Assembly (NCBI RefSeq): GCF_043641665.1
Contig: NC_092189.1
Location: 14,042,833-14,106,832, forward strand
Reading direction: 5' to 3'
From: Enoplosus armatus
Taxonomy: Eukaryota; Chordata; Actinopteri; Centrarchiformes; Enoplosidae
DNA length: 64,000 nucleotides
This document shows positions 27,001-37,031 of this stretch, in pieces. The position numbers and the translations under genes are program-made. The notes under the pieces were generated by a model that saw only the letters and a program-made list of their open reading frames with translations, did no database searches and was not told the DNA's origin. Numbering within the stretch: position 1 is the first letter of the stretch; every line of letters starts with the position of its first letter.

Positions 27001-30000
27001 ATATACATTTGTTTTAATATTTCCCACAAAAGCAGAACATTGAAGGCTTTTGGCCTCACCAAAATAATTCATCTTAGAGGTTTATTTACAGTCTTACCTC
27101 AGATTTATTACATGTTTTCTTGGTCGCATCTGCGTGTATTTAAGCCTCAGACCAGTCGCACTGAAATCTGAGGCTGCTTCTGATTAAATTATATCTTCGG
27201 GGTGGTGGGTGTATAATGATGATGATCATCATCTGACGATACTTGTGTGCCATAATTAGTTAATCAACCAGGTTTTCATCATCATATTGATGCAATTTAT
27301 TACTGACTGTCTCAAATGATGGGTTGCCAAGCTGGAAACACTAAAAATACTATTAGAATATAAAATAAGCATGTCCATGCATTTAAAAAAGCATCTTAAA
27401 CCTGTTTAGTAATGTAGTATTTTAACTGAATCAAATGACAGAGTGAAAGGGGTCGCTCATGGTGATGAACTTACAGAGAATAATCACTTGAATCTGCAGC
27501 TCTCCTCGGCTTTACAAAACTTCATAGTGAGTTTCAGCTCATTGTTTAGCTGTCCGGCAACAACTTTACTGTTGTGGTTCACTCTCATGGCTCTCATAGC
27601 GTAGTTTTCGGCCGCAGCAGGCCGCTGTTTTTAGAGAATAGCTCTTAAAAACCCACCGTACACGTCCTGCTCAGCAGCAAACAGCAGACAGCAGACAGAC
27701 ACAGTTAGCGACTATTTGGTGAACATTTAGCAGCTAAAGAGCCAGATATTTCCAAGTTGGTAGAGACCAAAAATAGAGCTAAAAGAGAGTAAATATTGGA
27801 CTTACATTCACCAGGTGGCCAGAAATACGACTCTAAATGAATAATAATGTTGCTCTGTAACTGCTGAATGTGCAATTACGCCATGTAAGTTAATATAATA
27901 ATGATAACAATATGTCAATAGGACATGTGTACATGTTTCTGCTGCCCCCAAGTGGCCAAAGAAAACTGTTATTGCAGGTTTAAGAAAAATTGTCAAAAAC
28001 TAGTTCCAGCTTCTCAAATGTGAATATTATCTGGTGTTTTTGTCCTCTAGGATTGTAACTTTATCATATTTGGATTTTGGACTGTTGGTCAGACAAGACA
28101 TTTGAAGATGTCATCGTGGGACTTGAATATATTTGTTAGTTACAGCTCTAAAGGATAGTGGCTGATTTGTTTAATACTGAGCCATGCATGCTGTCCACTG
28201 GTTCAGTTTCAACTTGAAAAGTTTAATTCCAAAACACTTTGAATCCACATTGGGAACATAAAATCTCTAATGTTTATTACTGAATATTACCAAATATCCC
28301 CCACAGTAATCATTAAGAGTTTCATTTCATCTCATTACAAAATGAAGCACAGATGATTGCGTACCTCTATCATGCTACTATTTTGTAAGCAATGGTCTAA
28401 AACCACTGATAATTTGTTTTTCAATCGTTTTTCTGACAACGATGTCTATTTATCTATTGGTTGTTTTCTGGCTTTGTGAGGACTCATCATGTTGTGTAAA
28501 AATATAATAATGAGCTTCAGTTAGAGAGCACTTACCACAGCACTTTACAGGACACATAATAGTGACAGCGATGAGTAAAGCTTGTGTGTTGCAGGCTGCA
28601 GGCCCAGCAGAAGGAGTGGTTGGCGTCGCAGGCGGAGCTGCTGGCTCAGGGCTCGGTGCTGAGGGGGGAGCTGAGCACCTCCCAGCTGGAGCGGACGCGG
28701 CTGGAGGGGGAACTCAGCGCCCTGCGGGAAACCAACCAGAGCCTGGACCTCAGCAACGCCCGCCTCACCAGCCAGTATCAGGTATTAACCAGACACACAC
28801 ATACACACTCGGAAATGTATGTACACACCTGCAGGTACACACAGGTGTTTTGTATTCAAGCTGCCAGTCGACCATTGACATGCAAAAAAGGGATTTAGTG
28901 CTTCACAGCGGAGACACTCAGGTACATTACCCTCTTGAAATAAAAAAACGAATTTATTTAAAGCATTATTGGGCAATTAAACAAAATTCATTAGGAAGTC
29001 ATTGCAGCTTTTAGAGAGTAATTTACATAGTTGTGGTCAGGTGGGAACAACTATCATATTATCAGTGGGGAACATGAGTGGCTGATTTCTAATACTTGGT
29101 ATGAAGCCAATTTCAGCTTTACATATCAGACAAAATGATATATTGGTCCAAACAAATAGTAGCTAATAAGGAGAAGGGGCATCTTTGCCTTCAGAACAGT
29201 ATTGCTGTCAAACACCCAATGAATATAAGCAGGAAAGTTTCCAGTCGTTTGAGGGATGAAACAGGTGGAAATTGACTTCCTGTAAAGAGTTAAGAAGTCA
29301 ACCAGCAGATGTTATGTTCTGCCGCTTCATCCAGTTGTCATTTTGTACAAGATGAAACAGATACACAAAAATCACTGCAGGATTCAAGATACATATAGAC
29401 CAGTCTGTTTTCTGGATCGCTGTTAGACCACATCCACAGTTTCCAGTTAGGACAATATCAACCTTTAAAGGAATAGTTGGAGAGTTAGATACGACTCTCA
29501 TGTCTGTATGGTAAATATATAGCTGGAGCCAGGTTAGATTAGCTTAGCATAAAGACTGGAAACAGGGGGAAACAGCTAGCCTGGCTCTGTCCAAAGGTAA
29601 CAAACTCCACCTGGCAGCACCTCTAAAGCTCACTAATTAACACATTATATCTCATTGTTTTGGTTTCACGGGAAGTTTACCCCCCTCTGCTTTCAGGCTT
29701 TGTGCTAAGCTAATTGCTAATCACCAGCTGGCAGTAGCTTCATATTTACAGTACAGGTAGGTGGTATCAATCTTCTCCTCTAACTCTCGGCAAGAAAGCG
29801 AATGAATTTACTCCCCAAAATGTGGAACTAATAATTTAAATGACTAACTAGTAGCAGATTAATGCTAAAAAAATGAAACATGCCTGCCATGTCTGATTAG
29901 ACTAATTTGTCACAAATTACACTATTTCTTGCCCCATCATTTCTTTGTCTACTCAGGTTAAATTGTCCCTGAATTCAAAACAAAAATGATGAAGTATCAG

Positions 30001-33000
30001 TATTCCCGTGTGCCTCACTGGAAACCTTATTCAGCCCCCCATCATGTTATACTGTAGGTAGTTAGATTTAGATCCTGGGGATCAGACACACAAGCCTCAT
30101 TATACTGTCCTGCATGGGAAATGGAGATGTGGAGAGGTGGCAACTCTTCCCTTTGAAAACGTAAAAGTTCAGTTTGGAGTCCGTGTGGTCTCGCAATTAA
30201 CCTGTTGCTGCTGTGCTAACTGGTGGAGCTCGATTGGACACAAATAATTGGAAACAGATTCACAAATAGGTAATTAGGAGAGATGTTCCACAAAGTCTTG
30301 ACTTATGTAATCCTGCCTAATAAGATTTTACAATAAGGTTGTGGTTTGAAAGCATTGAGTTTTCTCAGCTTAAACATAATTTTTCACTGCTTGCTTTGTA
30401 GTTGTGCTTGATATGCTAGATGATATGGTTTTGTGCATCAGTCTTGGATGTTAACTCTGCCTTAAAAAGCATCTTTATGAAACTCTCAAGGCTCCAGTTT
30501 TGTCCAGAAAGCTTCAAAGAGCAGCTGAATGAATTCTTTGGTCCTTTGTGAGCCTGTAGTTGGCAGTTATGCGCCTTTCAGTCAGGCAGTGTTGGTGAGC
30601 TCTGACCTCTTGCTTTATTAAACAAGTTTGCAGTTTTTTTTGACCAGTGCCCCAGCAAGTCAGTCACCAACTGCTGGGTCTCTCTGTGCCTATTTCAGTT
30701 GCCTTTCATTCCTATGCACACTATAAAAGTCTCGATGCCCTTATACATTTGCTTTTCTTGTCTACTCTGGTCATTACTAACACACATATTCACACACTGT
30801 CTTAGGAATATATTCATAGCTCGGCACACGTTATCAGGCATGCTTGTATAGACTGATTAGGCTATGAGGTACGCATACAGAGACAAAAACTACATATTTT
30901 GATCTCACTAAACTATTTATTTTGATTGACATTTACTGTCTTGTATGTGTGTGTGTAGCTGTTGACCCAGCTGAAGGGGAACATGGAGGAGGAGAACCGA
31001 CAGTTAGCGGAGCAGAACCAGAGTCTGCTGAAGGAGAACCGGGCCTTACTGGAGCAGAGCCTGGAGCGCCGTGACCAGCACTATTCACAGCAGAGGGAGT
31101 ACCAGTCAGTACACACACTCACACGCATACGCAATCAGGATAATTTGTTTTTGCAGGGAAAACAGGAGCGGATTGAAGAGGAAATCAGGCTTCCTCACAA
31201 CAAAGCACCTTAACGCTTTTGTTCAAATTATAACAAGCAGGAGCAAACATCATGCAAAGTGTATTGTTAACATTTCTAACTTTGTAGGCGGTAACCCAGT
31301 CTGCATTTATATCCAGCACATAAAAGCACTCGTGTAAAGGTTTGAGACTGTGAGACGACAATTTCACAGTCCAACAACACTCAGCAGTCGTCCTTTTAAA
31401 TGACTAATAGACTGGTAACAGATTAATCCAGAACTAATAGTGAGCATGCAGAGCTGGCTTCACCCTTTAAGTCTAATGAGCCAAATTTCTCTTAAGCTAC
31501 AAAATGTCTTTCTGTAGTTTAATTTTTAAGCTTTATTTCTTGAAAAGATCATTTTTGTCCACACCGGTTTTAAATTACTGTCACTGTTAACATTTCACAT
31601 TTCCAAGTGTTTCACGGCACATTTTAGTTCAGCACTCTGCCATGCGAGGCCTGTAGCGCCTTACACAGGTAACAATGGTGTCTATTACAACTGCATGTTA
31701 AACAGCCGCACATTGTTCAGACCCGCAGAAATGTATTCACATTTTTAGTCCATATCATCACAGTTATCATCATAAAAGAGAGAGAAATCACACTGAATTA
31801 CAGAGAGAGAAGCCCAGCGTGTGCTGGAATAATGGGATAAACAGGACAGTGTACAAGATGGAAGGATGGATCCTGGGTTTGACTAATAAGAGACATATAT
31901 TGTGTTCCAGCTTTGGAACAAACAGACAAAGAATATGTGTAATCTTTATATATATGATTGACATACAATGGAAACATTTTTTAGGGTAACATTTAGAGTG
32001 CTGAAAATTAAAGGTGCCCTGTGGAGTAGGATGCTTTGCAAATGTATTCTGAGTAAGGAATTGCATTCAACTCATTTGTTAGGCTTTAAGGGTGCACACA
32101 ATGAGATTTGGTGAGAAATTATAAATGTAAACAAAACTTTTTTTGAAGAAAACTCTGCAGGGTACCTTTAACAAGATAGGGGTTCTGCGGATCCAACGTC
32201 ATAGGCTAACTGTGCGCTATGATATTTTTTATCTGAAGCCATGTCTTAACACCTGAACATTAGGAACACAGAGGGAGGAGTAAAGGCTGCTCTAATCAAT
32301 ATTTTTATAATAACAATAGATCAAATGACTACATATACAGAGTCGTCACCAAACTGTGCAGATCCCCTCAGCTCTACAGGGCAATTTAGCATCTTTCAGT
32401 CCATTGTTTTGGATATTCAGACTTCCAAAAAGCAAGCTAGATGTTTCAGATATTTACATATATCTATATCTATATATGTATATATATAATAAATATTATA
32501 TTGAAACACATAATAGAGTGCTGTGTTTTAGACATTAATTAGTATTCAGAGTAATTGGGGCTCTTAAAACCACTTCTGAGTACAAAGCTTTCTAAAAGCT
32601 TTAACCGAAACCTCACCAGATTCCCTGATCAGTCAGGTATTATCATCCCAAGGTCTGAAGTTCTGAACCAAAGGCATGCTGTGCATTTTTAGAGCAGTTT
32701 ATTTAAACTGGAGTGTTTATTCCTGTAGTTCAGGTTATTTGAGCAGGAAATGCAGGTCTCTCTCCTGAGCCAAGTAAACTGTGGTGTGGCTCATTAGGGA
32801 TGAGAACGTAATCCAAACTAACACCAGGATACATGTCCAAATAGGGTATCAGGAGTGGAAGGGGTCGGATGTTATTATCTCATAGCCAGCAGTTTATATT
32901 GCTTAGAAAAACAGGAATTAAAAAATGAGGTGAAGGCAAACTGAGTCTGACTCATATTCAGCTTCGTCTTTGTGTTCCTCAGAGGAACGAAGAGCAAAGA

Positions 33001-36000
33001 CAAGTTCATCGTGAAAAGATAAAAGACTTAACAGTCCAATGAATGTGCTTCATATTAGTCCATGTGATGTGATATTACATGTGTGAGTAAACAGGCTAAA
33101 TACAAAAAAGCACCATATATCACATGTCCAGTCTGGTTAAGATTTATAAAATGTAGTTGTAAGATAAACTACCTCATAAACATAAATATTTTCTTTAGTA
33201 AAAGCATATTTAGAGACTCCATACACTTCACTGCCTCTCACTCAGTCTCATCTCTTTATTTTCACTGTCTGAAAAAATCTAAGTAAGACCTTGGAAAGTG
33301 CAAAGGACAGTTTAGATTGTTTGATTTACAAAATCACTTTTGTTGTGAGCGACGCCGAGCAAATGATGCAGCGGCTTTGCCCTTCCAAACTAATGTTGGG
33401 GAAAATGTTGTGAATTCAGTGAGCAAACATGTGGAGAGGACTCATAAGGTTTCATAAAATAAATCGAACTGGCCTTCAAGAGTGCTTCATCAAACTCTAA
33501 ATGTATTTAATAAATTTGATACTGCTTTGCTGCAAGCAAGATGCCGTGGTTTGTAGTTGATACACACACTGAAGTAGGAGGATTTGAAGATGTAACCAGA
33601 AGCGTTGGCCACATTATTGAATTAGAAAACATCAAATAAGAATTAATATAACAACATAAAGAGTCTATAGCCATGCCAGTGTCTCTGTGGGCCACAGTGG
33701 TGCTTTGAGCTAAATATTAACGTCAGCATGCTAACATGCTTATGCTAAGCAGCTATAAAGTTCACCATGTTCACCATCTTAGTTTAGCGTGTTAGCATTT
33801 GCTAATTAGCACTAAACACAAAGTACAGCAGAGGCTGATGGGAATGTCATTAATCTTGCAGGTGTTTTGTTACAAACAAAAGTCAAGGGAGTTTTTATAA
33901 TTCATCCTGAGGGGAGAAAGAATGTCTGTATCAAATTTAATGGCAGAAATGTCTCGACAACTATTGGATGGATTCCAATAGTTGTCGAGACATTTCTCTC
34001 AAAACCACAGATGTGAACCTCATGGTGGCGTGAGAGGAAAAGTCAAGGGATCACCAAACTCTAGACTTCATCCTCTGGGGATCATGAGTATTTGTACAAA
34101 ATTACAATAAAACAATCCATCTAATAGTTGTTGACATATTTTAGTCCGCACCAAATATTAGTCCGACTAACAGACTGACATCTGCCATCGATAGATCCAT
34201 GCTGCTAGCTGGGCTAAAAACAACACATATAAGAGATTTAATGCAGAAGTAAAACAGTACCATGACATGTTGCTTGTGTATTACTGAAAAGTCACATTCA
34301 CCATAAGAAGATGTGTTTTTTGTTTTATAGCAACATAATCCTGTATGTATAACAGGAGCTCGGCTTTCCATGACTTCCATGACATTTCAGTCTGGACCAA
34401 AGTGGTGGACTGACTGAACGACCGACCAACCGACATTGCCACCACCAGATTCACGCCGCTAGCATGGCTATTAATGTACATAGACCTTGACTCTGACCGT
34501 TGCTCATTTCTAATAACCTTCCTGATCTTTTCCGCTCACAGCTGAGCGTCAGTAAACGACGGTCAGCTCACACTGTCAGCGACTTTGTGCTCAGTATTTT
34601 TACTCTGAGCTGTCTTTCAATTAGCGGAGGTTTGCTGAGCGTGCAGGCTATTTTGTCAGTGCTGTCCTGCTTTATGTTTGTTCACACCGCAGCTTGAACC
34701 CTGAACCCTCATGTGCTGCCTGCTGCTCGCCGGCAGCACATGAACATTAACGTCCACATACGGTCTCCTCTCTGATCTGCTGGTTTAAAAAGAGCACAGC
34801 AGGCTCCATTTCTCAGCAGTGAGTTTAGAGCAATGGGCTGATTCAATCACTATCAGCCACGTTACATACACACTTCCAGAATAATCCCATCTATGCGCAC
34901 TGATAATGAATGCATGAAATGAATCAAACAGACTCTTCCTACTCAGTTTTTTCCCCTTCATCCTCCGCTCAGCTGCTTTGTTCTGACGCTTCATGTGTTT
35001 TCCTTCAGGGAGAAGCTGAGCGAGCTCCGTCGGGAGAAGCAGAAGTTGGTGGAGAAGATCATGGATCAGTATAGAGTCCTCGAGCCCAGCATGCAGTCTC
35101 CTGCCAGCAAGGCCAAGTACTGTATAGAAATGCATCTCTACCTTTACACCGAGCTGCCAGTTTATTAGTTAACTACACCTGAGCACCTCAATACAATATC
35201 CCTGCAGAAGGAAAATGTTTATACAGAACATTTCATACATGAAGACAATTCAAAGTGCTTTACACAAAGAAAAAGAAATACAGCACAAGACATTAAAACA
35301 CGATACAAAACATTTAAAAGGAATTAGAAAGTGTACACATAAATATAAATTAGTTCAGGAAGTAGGTGCAAGGCGGATAATGATGAAATGGAAGTTGAAA
35401 TATTTAACCTGTATTTTATGGTAGATATATCAATAAATTATAGATGCTTATAATATTATGGTATCAGAACGTCTTGCATGGTGCCAACAAAAACTAAACA
35501 TTATAAACTTTACAAATATAGGATTTATAGCAGGACTATTGTATTGGACTGTATGAATATGCACTGTGTCTCTTTTTCATCACTAATTACTTTTTGTTAA
35601 TTTGAATGAGGCACATTGCCATATTGATATTTTAGTTACTCTTGAAAGCATGAATGAACTGAGCTGCACTACAGAAACACAAAAAAATGTCAATACTTCA
35701 TTACGTTTAGTCGGAACAAGTATCATTACCCTACTGTTTCGACCCACAGAGAAATGCTGCGGATTAGCAGTTTTTTCTAGCGATGGGCTCCCTCAAGCTC
35801 ACCTTGTAGTCTGAGAATGTTTGGGTTCACAAGTCATCGTTAAGTCGGGCCTCAAGCTGGGTTTAGGTTGTATTCCTACATTTGCACTTTGTACACAGAA
35901 TTTGTTCTGAAAGATGTTGAGGTTTTAATAGTTTTAGAGCAGCATTTGAGAGTACAGTGAATGTTTGTATGATCCTTTTGATGAAATCTTCTATTATATA

Positions 36001-36040
36001 TTATTGTTTATTATGGTAACAGAAGTGAGCCCCCCCCCCA

Positions 36041-36078
<38 letters not shown>

Positions 36079-36717
36079 GATGATGACTTATTCTCTATAT
36101 CAGGAGGAGATTAACACTTATCTCTTTTGATATACAGTTTTGTCCCTCGCATTGTGTTTTCTATTATCCCTAAAACTCTGGTTTCTTAAGGTGTGTGTAT
36201 CATGACCAAAACTAGGAGGATGGCCTCTCTCTGCTCCTCAACAAGAAGACCAATACCATTCTATAGAAAGAGGAGGGTACCACTCCTCCTTAATAAGAAA
36301 TAAAATAGTAAACTGTGGTCATAGTGTTGAGATTTGCTTTATTGTTGTTGTCACTTTAGCAGAACGCCCAATTCAGCCCCAAGTGCACCTGTCTTGCATT
36401 CGACAGCTGGCGAGCATTTTGTACCATAAATTAAATTTAATGATTAGTATTGTTGCGTACAAATTGTTTTTTTTCACAGTGTTACAAATTAATATGGTAA
36501 TGACATTTTAATTATAACATTTCCGAATTGATTTTCTTGATGTCACGTTACAAAGTGCTTTCTTTGGCATAATAAATGATGGTTGACACCTTGAGGAACA
36601 TTTTGTTCTCATTTTTTTTTTTTTATGTCAGAAAACAAACACAATGCATTTTTTGTGAACTAGATGCAGCCGTCGTGACACTTGGCATCCTCCTACTGTT
36701 GTCTGGAAAATCAGAGA

Positions 36718-36777
<60 letters not shown>

Positions 36778-36987
36778 CTCTCAGCTCATCCCTCTTTGTA
36801 AATGGTCCCTGTCCTCTGTGTCCTCATAGGAAATCTAACTGGATTGCAGACAGGATGAAGAAGCTAATCAAACCCCGGGGAGGAGGAAGAGAGGGACGCG
36901 CCCTCTTCACTGCCGCGGGCAGCGTGGAAAACCTGGCCGACAGCAGTGAATTTACATCAGACGCACACACACCTCAGCTTGGTGAGA

Positions 36988-37031
<44 letters not shown>

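Larger units (their letters stand above)
31105..35008 (+). other. intron 22 (3.9 kb)
   Basis: CA-rich start. Family C repeats in inverted orientation with a perfect hairpin at about 33690-34480. Nothing coding recognised in the rest, including the open frame 34500-34697. Confidence 0.65.
35117..36829 (+). other. intron 23
   Basis: 1.7 kb; a C run plus CA array at about 36030-36076, one copy of a direct repeat at 36145-36252, and a long CA array at 36719-36773. No exon recognised. Confidence 0.7.
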
